Assembly: GCA_025463305.1 (NCBI GenBank)
Contig: JAOBWK010000080.1
Location: 1 to 64,000, forward strand
Direction: 5' to 3'
From: Ilumatobacteraceae bacterium
GTDB taxonomy: Bacteria > Actinomycetota > Acidimicrobiia > Acidimicrobiales > Ilumatobacteraceae
DNA: 64,000 bases
Part shown: positions 25,112 through 34,868 of the stretch, in pieces
How the letters are laid out: every line of letters begins with the position of its first letter
Position numbering within the stretch: the first letter of the stretch is position 1
Translations under genes and position numbers: made by a program
Notes under the pieces: model-generated
What the model was told of the DNA's origin: nothing
Databases searched by the model: none
The model's input: the letters and a program-made list of their open reading frames with translations, nothing else

Positions 25112-27589
25112 GTGGGTGGACCCGGCAGGAACGCAGGCGCGCCTCATTGGCGAGACGTCGGGCTCGGCTCGGTCGTCGGCGCGATCGTCGTCCTGTCGGA
25201 TGGGCTGAGCGGTCCTTCGATCATCCTGATACCCCTGCTCGTGCTCGCTCCTCTGATCACATCGGTGCGTGGTTCGGCGAACGAGACGATCGCGGTCGGA
25301 TCGGCGGCGGTGGGGTTCGCTGTGGGTCTCGGTTGGGTCGATGACATCGCCGGTGATCTCCGTCATTTGGTCGCGATCGCGACAGTCGTGGTGGGCGGGT
25401 TCTTGGCTGTCTGGTTCGCCGCGGCGCGTGAGAAGCGCGACGCTCAGATCGCAGAGTCCGCAGACGTGATGCGCTCCATGGATCGGCTGAAGGTGTCCTT
25501 GTCGACCGGGCGCATGGGGGAGTGGTCGTGGAACGCGACCGACGACTCGGTCGAGTGGGACGTCAACGTCCTCGAGCTCTTCGGCGTGGCACGCGAACGG
25601 TTCGGGGGAGACCTCGGTGGTTGGCTCGCGCTCATCGACGATCGGGATCGGGACCTGACCAGGGCCGAACTCGCGGCAGCGGTCGATGAGGCGAGGTCGT
25701 TCCGGTTCGACCACCGTTGCATGTGGGACGACGGATCGACCCACTGGATCGCGGTGATCGGCGACGTCGCAGTCGACAGCTCGTCGGGTCGCGTCACGGG
25801 TGCGTTCGGACTGGCAGTGGATGTCGATGAACAGCGCCGCCAGATCGATGAGGGGAGCCGGCTGGCGGAGTACGAGCGCGGCCAGCGTCAGCGTGCCGAG
25901 TACCTCGCCAGCGTCAATGAGGTGCTCACGTTCTCCGTCGACCTAGCGCAGATCATCGACAGGATCTCGAACTCGATGATCTCCAACCTGGCCGACTGGT
26001 GCTCGATCGTCCTTTCGATCGACCGACCCCGCGACCGTCCTCTCATCACCGTTGCCCACATCGACCGGGAAATGGTCTGTTGGGCGGAGGACGTGCAGAG
26101 GGAGCACCCGTATGACCCGGATGCCGAGTGGGGCGCGGCGGGCGTCATAGCACGCGGGCGTGCCGAGTTCATTCCCCGGGTGGATCCACGGTTATTCGAC
26201 CTTCCTGGCGGCGAGGTGCTCGCCCGGGCCATGCCGGGTTCGATCATCACGGTGCCACTCAAGGGCACGCTCGGCATTCTCGGCGCGCTGCAGCTGATCC
26301 GCACCAGCGACAAGGCAGCTTTCTCAACGGCTGACCTCGAGTTCGTCGACGAGCTCGCCGGGCGCGTGGGTTTGTCGTTGAACACCGCCATCCTCTTTCA
26401 GCGGCTCACCCGCAGCCGCTCGGCGCTCGACACGTTGCAGGAAGTGAGCGGTCACATCTCGGCGGCTGCCACTCGCGAACAGGTTCTCGATGCGGTCCTG
26501 CTACACGTTGCCGACGGTCTTGGCGCCACACACGGGGTCGCGTTCCTCCTCGACGAAATGGGCCGGCCAACTCTCGCAGCGGCGACCGCAGACGTCGACT
26601 CGGAGGCTCGAGAGCTGGCCCGAGACGCGGCCACGCATGCACTGGAGATCGGCCAGGTCGCCACATGGCACACCCCGACCGCTCGAAGCGATGCAGCCTG
26701 GGTGGGAGTACCCCTACGCATTCTGCACCGCACGACGGGTTGCGTGGTGTTTGCGCTGTCAGGCGAGCGGGAGTTGTCGACCGAAGATGAGACAATGCTT
26801 GCGACGATCGGCTTGCGCTGTGCGGGAGCCTTGGAGCGTGCCTCGTTGTACGAGCGCGAGCGTTCAGTCGCGCTGACCTTGCAGCATCGACTGCTCTCGA
26901 CCCTGCCGTCGACGCCGACCTGGCTCGAGGCCGCAGCCTGCTACGTGCCAGCGAGCGGCCTCGAGATCGGCGGCGACTGGTTTCAACTCCTCGACGCCGG
27001 CGGCGGCCGCATCGCGGCGATCGTCGGCGACGCCGTCGGACATGGGTTCGCCGCTGCGGCAGCGATGGGCCAACTCCGCGCGTCGTTCGCGACAGCAGTC
27101 GCGAACGACGCCGAGCCACTGAACGCCCTCACTGCGGTCGACCGTTTCGCAGAACTCGGCGCCGACACGATGGCCGCCTCGGCCGCCTATGTCCTCCTCG
27201 ACCCGGACACTGGAGCCCAATACGCGAGCGCAGGACACCCATCCGTCCTGCATGTTGCCGCCGGCGGCACCGTTGCGTTCCTCGATGGCGGTCGTGGACC
27301 TCTTCTCGGGTTCCGTGCGAACCGGGCGACAGGAACCGAGCACATCTCATTTTCGGATGACGATCTCATCGTGATGTACACCGACGGGCTCGTCGAGCGG
27401 CGTCGAGAAGCGATCGACACAGGTCTACGACGCCTCGCCGAGGCTGTCCGAGAAGCGAGACACCTCGCGCCTCAAGGGTTGGGCGAAGCGATCGTCGCCG
27501 CCTGCACGGAAGGCCGCGAGCCAGAGGACGACATCGCTGTCTTGATCCTGCGTCGCCAGACACAAGATCCTGCGCGACCTCGCAACTGA
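25112..27589 (+). CDS. Membrane PAS-GAF-SpoIIE (PP2C-type) phosphatase, RsbU-like
   Basis: 825 aa. N-terminal hydrophobic helices (GPSIILIPLLVLAPLITS, HLVAIATVVVGGFLAVWF), a PAS domain (GRMGEWSWNATDDSVEWD), two GAF domains, then a PP2C-type SpoIIE domain. Metal-binding Asp residues are in LEIGGDWFQL, VGDAVGHGFAAA, MYTDGLVE and PEDDIAVL. Phosphatases of this class dephosphorylate a STAS anti-sigma antagonist and so switch on a sigma factor. The STAS protein at 58923-59243 is a candidate partner. The start is uncertain: GTG 25112 gives a clean N-terminus, and longer starts at 25070 or 24860 are open. Confidence 0.87.
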   Translation: MGGPGRNAGAPHWRDVGLGSVVGAIVVLSDGLSGPSIILIPLLVLAPLITSVRGSANETIAVGSAAVGFAVGLGWVDDIAGDLRHLVAIATVVVGGFLAVWFAAAREKRDAQIAESADVMRSMDRLKVSLSTGRMGEWSWNATDDSVEWDVNVLELFGVARERFGGDLGGWLALIDDRDRDLTRAELAAAVDEARSFRFDHRCMWDDGSTHWIAVIGDVAVDSSSGRVTGAFGLAVDVDEQRRQIDEGSRLAEYERGQRQRAEYLASVNEVLTFSVDLAQIIDRISNSMISNLADWCSIVLSIDRPRDRPLITVAHIDREMVCWAEDVQREHPYDPDAEWGAAGVIARGRAEFIPRVDPRLFDLPGGEVLARAMPGSIITVPLKGTLGILGALQLIRTSDKAAFSTADLEFVDELAGRVGLSLNTAILFQRLTRSRSALDTLQEVSGHISAAATREQVLDAVLLHVADGLGATHGVAFLLDEMGRPTLAAATADVDSEARELARDAATHALEIGQVATWHTPTARSDAAWVGVPLRILHRTTGCVVFALSGERELSTEDETMLATIGLRCAGALERASLYERERSVALTLQHRLLSTLPSTPTWLEAAACYVPASGLEIGGDWFQLLDAGGGRIAAIVGDAVGHGFAAAAAMGQLRASFATAVANDAEPLNALTAVDRFAELGADTMAASAAYVLLDPDTGAQYASAGHPSVLHVAAGGTVAFLDGGRGPLLGFRANRATGTEHISFSDDDLIVMYTDGLVERRREAIDTGLRRLAEAVREARHLAPQGLGEAIVAACTEGREPEDDIAVLILRRQTQDPARPRN

Positions 27590-28381
27590 CGAGACTCGCG
27601 GCCGCGTGTCTCCCGCGCAGACCCAGGCTGGCATGCTCGATTCGAGTCCGCACTCCGGGTGCTCGCTGGCCGACGGATCCAGCGTCCGCAACTGCATTCG
27701 AAGTTGCTCGTAGAGGGATGATCGCTGGCCTGCGTGACGCAATGCTCGACACGCTGCTGTACTCGGCAGCGGATGCGAGATGACGCGCAGCGACGAGTTC
27801 GGCGTGGGCGTCGACCTCGGCGCGATCGCCTCTGACGACACACGGATTCGGCTGAACATGGTGAGCTCCTTGGGGCCTGATACGAACGGGTCCGACAACA
27901 CGAATCTCTTGGCGGCCACCAACTCACCCCGACCGCAGACCGCGCCCGGTCCGCCACGGCAGCCCGACCGTGCGCGAGCTTCTTGGAACTTCGACTGTTC
28001 TTCCCTCCCGGCGTCCACAGTGCGGGCCGAGGTGTCGCGGTACGTCCCGGCTTGAGCGGAAACGCATCGCGAGTGTGTCCGCCGACGGATTTGCTCGGCG
28101 TCAGCGATCAAGCGCTTGGGAGGTTCCGCCCGCGAAGTCACACGCGACGATCGCCTCGCGCGCCTCGTCATGCGTCCGCACGCGATGAGACGGCACTCCT
28201 CGCCGCCGGGATCCACCTGACCGCCGTCGCAGTGAGCGGACCTTTCGCGAGCCGAGCAGCAGTGCAGGCCGACGAAGGTGCGCTCAGCATTGCGTCACGC
28301 GCCCGACGATGCGTTCCAGGAGCGATCGAGGCGGGCGGGTCGTGGGACGTTGGTGGTACGCGCCCTGCGTATGTTCGCCGG
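27590..28381. other. 792-bp stretch with no recognised gene
   Basis: Several overlapping open frames exist on both strands, but none shows a domain, a ribosome site or plausible composition. Nothing further is supported. Confidence 0.4.
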
Positions 28382-30874
28382 ATGGGCTCGTGTGTCGCTT
28401 CTTGTCAGTCATCTTCCCGTTCCAAGGGGCTACCCGGGCGGGTGGTGGCCGCTGTTGTGATGGTGGCGGCGATAGGCGTGACGAGCGCCGGAGGTGGTGT
28501 TGTCGTCAGGGCGACAGGGAGCGCGCCGTGCGTGTCGTCGACGCTGGTGGGATTGCCTCCGGCCCGGCTGTTGGACACCCGCATCGGTGCGGGGTTCGAC
28601 ACGATCGATCATGTCGGCGCGGGCGGTGGCCCTGTGTCGGGAGGATCGACCCTCGATGTGCACGTGGCCGGGCGCGGTGGGGTGCCGTCGTCTGGGGCGA
28701 GTGCGGTTGCGTTGAACGTGACGGTGGTCGATCCGACGTCGGCGTCGTACATCACGGTGTATCCGGCCGGCCAGCCGCGTCCGTTGGCGTCGAACTTGAA
28801 CATGGTCGCCGGGCAGGCGATCGCGAACATGGTGATCGTGCCGATCGGCGTTGGCGGCAACGTCACGTTGTTCAACAACGCCGGCGCGACCGATCTGGTG
28901 GTCGACGTCCTTGGTTGGTGGCCGCCGAGCGCGTTCGACGGTCTGACCCCGGCGCGGCTGTTGGATACTCGAACCGGCCCAGGCATCGACACGATCGACC
29001 ACACGGCGCTCGGAGCAGGTTCGCTCGGTCAGGCTTCGACCCTGGATGTCACGGTTGTCGGTCGCGGCGGTGTCCCGGCAACAGGGGTGGGCGCCGTAGC
29101 GGTGAACATCACCGCTGCGGGCGCGACCGCCGCGTCGTACGTGACCGCGTTCCCGGCCGGGCAACCGCGACCCGTTGCGTCCAACCTGAACACCTCACCG
29201 GGTGAGACGATCCCGAACATGGCGATCGTCCCCGTCGGTGCCGATGGCAAGATCAGCCTCTACAACAACTCCGGTTCCACGGATCTGGTCGTCGACGTGT
29301 TGGGCTGGTTCCCGACGGGCGCCTCGTACAGCGGACTCACACCCGAACGACTCCTCGAGACCCGCTCGGGTGGGTCGTTCACGACGATCGACCACGTCGC
29401 CGAAGGCAGAGGTGCGCTCGCCGGCCAATCAACGCTCGACGTCCAGATCGGCGGGCGGCCCGGCATACCCGCGTCGGCTGGAGCGGTCGCGCTCAACGTC
29501 ACCGCGATCGATCCCACTGACGCGTCGTACCTGACCGTGTACCCGACAGGCCACGCGCAACCGGTCGCCTCGAACCTGAACTTCACGCCCGGCCAGACGA
29601 TCCCGAACATGGTGATCGTCCCCCTCGGTGCCGGCGGCAAGATCACCCTGTTCAACAACGCCGGACGCGTCGACGTCGCGATCGACGTGCTCGGATGGTT
29701 CGCCGCACCGACGCCGGCGACCAACGAGCTCGACCTCCGCGCCGATGGCACCCCGACCACCGGACTTGGCCTGTCCAGTTGGGCGCTCAGCGCCGACGGC
29801 CGCTACTCGGTCTTCAGCGGCGACTTCTCCGATCTCCCGGGTGGCAACGCCGCAGCGCAGATCGGGATCTACGACCGCACGACCAGGCAGTTCACGATGG
29901 TCGACACGCAGCCTGGCGCACCGACTGGCAACCCCACCAACGATTACCCGGCGATGTCGAAAGATGCCAGCACCGTCGCGTACTGGACCGCAACAGCGAC
30001 CGGGGACCGCATCGCGGTCTGGGATCGCGCCACGAACGCCACCACCTTTGCCGACGTACCGGTCAGCGGGTCGTCGGAAGGGTTCGCCGCGCCAGCGGTC
30101 GTGGTCTCGGCGACCGGGCGGTTTGTCCTGTTCGACAGCAGCGACGACAACCTCGTCAATGGTGACCACAACCACGCAGAAGACGTGTTCGTCCGCGACC
30201 GCACCACGGGCACCACCACCCGCATCGACCTCGGTGTCGGCAACGCCGAAACCGCCGGCGGATCGAGCCGCCTCGGCAGCATCAGTGCCGATGGCCGCTA
30301 CGTCACGTTCGAATCGAACGCAACCAACCTCGTCTCCACCCCGGACATGACCGGAAGCTCCGGGCTGTATCTGCGCGACACCCTCACCTCGACCACCACG
30401 CTGCTCGCCGCCGCGCCAGGCGGGTCCGCCTTCTTCCAAAGCCTCATCGCCGCAGACGGCTCGACCATCTACTACTCACGCGAGGACGCAGGGACCACGG
30501 TGACCCGGTACACCATCACGAGCGGAGCTCGCGCCGAACTCACCTTCAGTCACGACCCCACATCATTCTTCGGGATCGACGACGTTTCCACCACGGGTCG
30601 GTTCCTCGCCTTCAACACCGCAGCAGCCGACATCGTCCCTGGCGACACCAACAACGACGTCGACACCTTCATCTACGACGCCACCACCGGCACGACCACC
30701 CGAGCTTCGCTCGGCGCGGACGGCACCCAACCCGACGGAGAGTCATACGGTGCCGGCATTAGCGACGACGGCACCCTGCTCCTGTTCGACTCAGACGCCA
30801 CCAACATCGTCATCGGCACCAGCCACACCGGAGGCGTCTTCCTCCACGACCCAACCCAATGCCCAGTCATCTGA
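28382..30874 (+). CDS. Secreted protein: three RLLDTR repeats plus PD40-type beta-propeller
   Basis: 830 aa. A signal peptide (RVVAAVVMVAAIGVTSAGGG) is followed by three domains of about 125 residues. Each starts with PARLLDTR or PERLLETR and contains SASYITVYPAGQPRP-like and ASNLN and NMVIVP blocks, ending in VDVLGW. From about residue 460 on, repeats with LSADGRYSVFSG, SATGRFVLFDS and SADGRYVTFES form a TolB/PD40-like propeller. RLLDTR domains are a common secreted module in actinobacteria; the function is not established. A broken relative lies at 61999-62982. No sortase motif is visible at the end, so it is probably released or loosely attached. Confidence 0.88.
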   Translation: MGSCVASCQSSSRSKGLPGRVVAAVVMVAAIGVTSAGGGVVVRATGSAPCVSSTLVGLPPARLLDTRIGAGFDTIDHVGAGGGPVSGGSTLDVHVAGRGGVPSSGASAVALNVTVVDPTSASYITVYPAGQPRPLASNLNMVAGQAIANMVIVPIGVGGNVTLFNNAGATDLVVDVLGWWPPSAFDGLTPARLLDTRTGPGIDTIDHTALGAGSLGQASTLDVTVVGRGGVPATGVGAVAVNITAAGATAASYVTAFPAGQPRPVASNLNTSPGETIPNMAIVPVGADGKISLYNNSGSTDLVVDVLGWFPTGASYSGLTPERLLETRSGGSFTTIDHVAEGRGALAGQSTLDVQIGGRPGIPASAGAVALNVTAIDPTDASYLTVYPTGHAQPVASNLNFTPGQTIPNMVIVPLGAGGKITLFNNAGRVDVAIDVLGWFAAPTPATNELDLRADGTPTTGLGLSSWALSADGRYSVFSGDFSDLPGGNAAAQIGIYDRTTRQFTMVDTQPGAPTGNPTNDYPAMSKDASTVAYWTATATGDRIAVWDRATNATTFADVPVSGSSEGFAAPAVVVSATGRFVLFDSSDDNLVNGDHNHAEDVFVRDRTTGTTTRIDLGVGNAETAGGSSRLGSISADGRYVTFESNATNLVSTPDMTGSSGLYLRDTLTSTTTLLAAAPGGSAFFQSLIAADGSTIYYSREDAGTTVTRYTITSGARAELTFSHDPTSFFGIDDVSTTGRFLAFNTAAADIVPGDTNNDVDTFIYDATTGTTTRASLGADGTQPDGESYGAGISDDGTLLLFDSDATNIVIGTSHTGGVFLHDPTQCPVI
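28549..29712 (+). repeat. Three coding repeats (RLLDTR domains)
   Basis: Three diverged units of about 385 bp encode the RLLDTR domains. Blocks such as the ones coding for ASNLN and NMVIVP remain close at DNA level, suggesting old tandem duplication. Confidence 0.7.
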
Positions 30875-31379
30875 CAGACGTCCACCCAGACCAAGGAATG
30901 AATCGCGCCCGGGTCGCGTGACCGAGGCACATCACTCCGACTACGGAGGCGGCGGTGAAGGCCGGCGGGGTCTGAGCAAAAAATTGCCGACCTGGACCTC
31001 TTCCGGCAGGCTCAGGAGATCTGGCGCTCGTGATCTTCAGCTTCTCTCACCGTCGGTTGATGAACATCTTGAGTCGGCGAGGGCACCGGGAGAACGCAGC
31101 CCGATCCGGCGTTTGGCGGCTCCTCAGATGTCGCCGCAACTTCTTTCGCCCGGCGTAAGCTCAGCGAAAACGAAGGAGTGATCATGGTCAACCGGAGACG
31201 GCCCATGGAATCTCATGAGCCGGCATCGAAGCGATTCCGTGGGCTGTTGTGGGCTGAGGCCCACAGCAAGCCCGGGGTAGTCCCCCCTTCGACACCAGGA
31301 TCGTGGGCTACAGCCCACAAAACCCGTGTCGAAGTGCCGTCCCCGAAAGGGCGGCACTCGACCCCGGTGGTAGGCACCT
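30875..31379. other. Intergenic region with three consecutive hairpins (31241-31358)
   Basis: No gene is seen. Hairpin A (31241-31273) has a 7-bp inner stem TGTGGGC/GCCCACA and an outer GGGCT/AGCCC arm. Hairpin B (31287-31334) has a 9-bp outer stem CTTCGACAC/GTGTCGAAG and an inner GTGGGCT/AGCCCAC stem. Hairpin C (31333-31358) has AGTGCCG/CGGCACT plus CCC/GGG with one bulge. The heptamer GTGGGCT or its complement recurs in A and B. The cluster ends 21 bp before the ATG at 31380, so it could be a structured leader or a protein-binding array. Confidence 0.6.
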
Positions 31380-31820
31380 ATGTCTGCCATCCACGACACC
31401 TCACCACATCAGCTCGCGGAGCTGATCATGATCGCCGGGAGCAAGCTCGCCGACGAGGACCGAGTGAGCGGCGCGCTGGTGCCGACCGGGATCCCGGTCC
31501 GACGCGGCCGCCTGTACCTCGGTCGGTTGCGGACCCTGCTCGACTCGTCAGAACGACCGAGCCTTGGAGTTCGCTTCGCGACGGCGTGCTGGATCGGTCC
31601 GGCTGGCGGTTCGATGCCCAACCTCGGTCAACTCCGATACGCGGCGACCATCGACGTCGATCCACGAGGTCGCCTCGTGCTCGACCGTCGAGTGCGCTCG
31701 TGGTTGGCCGTCGACACGCCGATGTGCTTCGACGTGATCACTGCGCCGGCCAGTGAGGGCGGCGTGCTCGTCGTCCCCGTCGACGGATTCGCGCAACGTT
31801 GGCAGGCGATCTCATCGTGA
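31380..31820 (+). CDS. Small protein with AbrB/MazE-like C-terminal part (tentative)
   Basis: 146 aa. The C-terminal half, YAATIDVDPRGRLVLDRRVR followed by SWLAV and VLVVPVD, looks like the swapped-hairpin AbrB/MazE DNA-binding fold. The N-terminal half is not recognised. It sits between the hairpin cluster and the recombinase remnant and reads in the same frame as the latter. The TGA at 31818-31820 is followed by coding-looking sequence in that frame. It may be the recombinase's partner or regulator. Confidence 0.6.
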   Translation: MSAIHDTSPHQLAELIMIAGSKLADEDRVSGALVPTGIPVRRGRLYLGRLRTLLDSSERPSLGVRFATACWIGPAGGSMPNLGQLRYAATIDVDPRGRLVLDRRVRSWLAVDTPMCFDVITAPASEGGVLVVPVDGFAQRWQAISS

Positions 31821-31913
31821 ACGATTCTGCGTCTCCTCGACCTCTGCGAACGCGTTCGACCGGAACTGGAGTGCCTTGGCGAGCTCGGTCGAGCACTCCT
31901 CGATGTCGTCGGC

Positions 31914-33071
31914 GTGATCGAACAAGTCGGCGCCTGCCGGACCATCTCCGCGCTCGACGAACCCGCCTTCGCGCTCGACGTGCTCACTGCTGCCGGGAGT
32001 ATCGAGCCGCGCTCGATCGGTCAACTGCTCGACTTCTTCCGACTTCGCGCCGACGCAATGCCCGCCCCCTCCGGTGCAGCGAGGTCTTCGGCCATCACCG
32101 TCGCCGACGCAATCGATCTCTACGAGTCGAGCGCTCTCGCGCTGATGGCGACCGGCACACGCGCGGTGTATCGCACGTGGACGCGGCGCCTGGTGGTCGA
32201 ACACGGTGACCGTCCGCCACGCTCGCTGACCGCCGGTGACCTGACCGATCTCATCGCTCGACATGTCATCGCCGGACATAGTGCCGACGATCGTTGACGA
32301 ACTGGGCGCTCGGCCGAAGAGAACGCAGTCGGCGCCTTCCGGCACCTGTGGTCGTACCTGTGCGACAAGGGATACGCGACGACGAACATTGCGCTCGGTC
32401 TCCGCACGCCGACACGTCCGGAGCCCCGCCGTCGCGCGTTCACTCTCGAAGAAGCAGCGCTGCTCCGTCGCCTCGCGCGAGGTGGACGCGACCCGCTGCT
32501 CGACGAATTGACCCTCGCGCTCCCCGAACGCGTGGGCCTGCGACGGATCGAGCTCGGACGACTGCGCATCGGCGACATCGACTTCGAGCGACGCACGATC
32601 GAGGTATGGGGTAAAGGCGACAAAGACCGGACCATGCCGATCCCGCCCGCCCTCTTCGATCTCATTCATCGCTATCTGGAGAGCCGGCGCCGGACGCATC
32701 TGTCGAGTCACGAATGGCAACGGACAGACGAAGTGCTGCTGCGCCGCCCACCGTCGCCCGCTGCGCCGATGGGCCGACCCACGGGCCGGCGACGCATCGA
32801 AGATCTGTTCGTCCGATTGCAGGGCGACGCGCCGGATCTGTTCGCGCGCGGCGACCTCTCGCTGCACTCGTATCGGCACTCGCTCGGCACCTTCGTCGAC
32901 AGCGCTTATGGCAGACCCATGACTCGGGCGGTGCTCGGGCACACCTCTCGGCAGTCCCCGACGGACCACTGTGTCCATGTGGACCGGGAACGCCTTGCCG
33001 AGGCGCTTGCTGACTACGAGCAGCGACTGCTCGACCTTGACTACTCCGCGCAGGATGACAAGACCGCCTGA
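31914..33071 (+). pseudogene. Tyrosine recombinase (XerC/D-like integrase), inactivated
   Basis: One frame carries a SAM-like N-terminal domain (AIDLYESSALALMATG) and a catalytic domain. It is cut by an in-frame TGA at 32295-32297 and resumes at once with SAEENAVGAFRHLWSYL, so it is a nonsense change, not a frameshift. Visible active-site parts are Arg in VGLRRIELGRL, HSYRH, and LGHTS. The nucleophile position reads DHCVHVD where active enzymes have a Tyr in place of Cys, a one-base change. Coding-like sequence also extends upstream to 31821. With a stop and no nucleophile the enzyme cannot work. Confidence 0.85.
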
Positions 33072-33279
33072 GACAGCCTCGGAATCTTTCTCTGTTCATG
33101 CTGGAGGGACCCCGGTGGTGGGGGTGCGCGCAGTTTCTCGAACCTCATGTTTAGTACCGAGGCCATCCCGGGTAGGGAATAGGCCACTGTTCTCGCCCTG
33201 GCGGCGCGGTGGGCGGCGGCGTCCAGTTCGAGAGCACCTGCCCGATCGGAGACGGCATGCGCACGCGGAAAGCTCGAAC

Positions 33280-34023
33280 GTGGGAGTACTTGGTCCGCTG
33301 ACCCGCCTCGCGGCAACCGCGACAGTGACCGCTCTGTCGGTCACTGTCCTCGTTGCGTGCGACTCCGCTCCCAGCTCCAACACCGCCGAGACGAGTCGGG
33401 TCGTCGTCTCCTCATCCACGCCGCCGACGACGACCGTGCCCCCGACCAGCAGCGAGGCCAAGACGACCTCCGGGGCGACCACGTTGACGATTGAGCCCAC
33501 AGCGAGTTCCGTTGACTCACTTCCGCCATCGACGGCTGCCCCGACGACAATCGCAGTCCCGAGCACCGCAGCGGCGGCCGATCCTGAGGCCGCCGTGCGA
33601 TCGGCGATTGCTCTCGCCGAGAGTTCCTATTCGGCTTGTCTCACCGCGATGCCATCGTGCGATCCGGCGACTCTGGCAGTCGCCCGAGCCGGGGATCTGC
33701 TGCAGGGCAATGTCGATCGCGTCAACGAATGGAACGCTCAGGGTTACACCGTCCGTGACCGCGACCAATTCCGCTACGTCGTCGAGTCGGTGACCCTGGG
33801 TCAAGACAACACCACAGCATCCGCGGTCGTGTGCATTGCAGATGGCAGCAAATTGGTCCTGCCCAATGCTGGACCAGCCGGCGTCGACGTCGTAGTCGAT
33901 GACACCTTTGCGTCCGGCGTTTCCACATGGGATATGCGTTTGGACGGCGATGGTGTGTGGAGGGTCTATGGAGCGCCATCGACCGGCCCGGCAGAGACGA
34001 GCGATGTGTGTCCGCCGGCGTGA
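33280..34023 (+). CDS. Secreted lipoprotein of unknown function at the head of the Tad locus
   Basis: 247 aa from the GTG at 33280, preceded by a GGAAAG site. A hydrophobic signal segment ends in the lipobox LVAC, followed by a long Ser/Thr/Pro linker typical of actinobacterial lipoproteins. The C-terminal domain (LAESSYSACLTAMPSCDPAT and further) has a paired cysteine. Its end overlaps the next gene's start as GTGA, tying it to the Tad operon. No named family. Confidence 0.75.
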   Translation: MGVLGPLTRLAATATVTALSVTVLVACDSAPSSNTAETSRVVVSSSTPPTTTVPPTSSEAKTTSGATTLTIEPTASSVDSLPPSTAAPTTIAVPSTAAAADPEAAVRSAIALAESSYSACLTAMPSCDPATLAVARAGDLLQGNVDRVNEWNAQGYTVRDRDQFRYVVESVTLGQDNTTASAVVCIADGSKLVLPNAGPAGVDVVVDDTFASGVSTWDMRLDGDGVWRVYGAPSTGPAETSDVCPPA

Positions 34024-34868
34024 ATACCCTGCTGACGTTGACGATCGCCATTGGCGGCGCTGCGACGGTCTCGAGAGTCGACGCCTCCCCAGGAGATGGT
34101 GTCGGCCAGGGCAGCTCCTCATCAGGGGTGATCACCGCTGGTGCGACCGTGTACACCAACGGAGGAGCGGCAACCTCGTCCGGGTCTTCGTCGTGTACGT
34201 GGGATCAGATCCAGACGCTTGGATCGGCGGAGACGGCGCAGGTGTCGTGGCCGAACACTCGGAATGGGATCACCTACGAGCTGTGGCGCAAGACCTGCAA
34301 CGGCGTCGAGACCTACATCGAGGTCCCGCAGACCAAGCCCACCGACTTGCTCCCAGGTCTGCTGAGCCAGCTGAAGAGTTCGAAGCTGCCCGAGCCAACG
34401 CCGACGTTCTTGGGCACTGACCCGCAGTTCGGTTGGGCGTATGTCCAGGTTCCGTTGGACTTCCGCGCGAATCCTGCCTCGTGGGCCCCTGTGTCCGTGA
34501 CGGCATCCGCGGGTCCGGTGTGGGCGACGGTCACGGCCACACCGCAAAGGTTGACGTTCGATCCGGGCGATCCGTCCGGGCCCGGTGCAGTTAGCTGTGA
34601 CGGTGAGGGACCTATCGCCGCATACGTGGCGGACGCTCCGGGGGCGTGCTCGTACACGTACGTGGATGCGTCGTCGACGTCTCCGGTCGATGGCTACCAC
34701 TTCACGACCGAGATGACGATCGAGTGGGCGATCGTCTGGACGTCGTCGACGGGTGCGGGTGGTGCGCTTCCGGCGTTCTCGACGACATCGACGACACCGC
34801 TCGCTGTCGCTGAGGCGAAGGGTCTCGTCACGTGCACTGGCGGTCGACCGCAAGAAGGTGGTTGCTGA
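34020..34868 (+). CDS. Secreted protein of unknown function, Tad operon
   Basis: 282 aa. An N-terminal hydrophobic stretch (LLTLTIAIGGAATVSRVDA) suits a signal peptide. The mature part has no recognised domain, contains several Cys residues (SSCTWDQ, KTCNG, SCDGE, GACSYTY, CTGG) that could form disulfides, and ends EGGC. The start GTG at 34020 overlaps the lipoprotein stop. The next gene begins on its last base (TGATG). The place suggests a pilus-associated surface protein. Confidence 0.72.
   Translation: MNTLLTLTIAIGGAATVSRVDASPGDGVGQGSSSSGVITAGATVYTNGGAATSSGSSSCTWDQIQTLGSAETAQVSWPNTRNGITYELWRKTCNGVETYIEVPQTKPTDLLPGLLSQLKSSKLPEPTPTFLGTDPQFGWAYVQVPLDFRANPASWAPVSVTASAGPVWATVTATPQRLTFDPGDPSGPGAVSCDGEGPIAAYVADAPGACSYTYVDASSTSPVDGYHFTTEMTIEWAIVWTSSTGAGGALPAFSTTSTTPLAVAEAKGLVTCTGGRPQEGGC

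Noticed and set aside
31812..32978. 388-codon minus-strand frame opposite the recombinase remnant
   Set aside because: It stays open only because the plus strand is high-GC coding DNA. The plus strand carries the recognisable recombinase motifs.
31380..33071. TGA read as an amino acid to join the 146-codon gene and the recombinase
   Set aside because: Most genes in the window end in TGA, including tightly overlapped ones, so a changed code is excluded. The Tyr-to-Cys change also points to decay.
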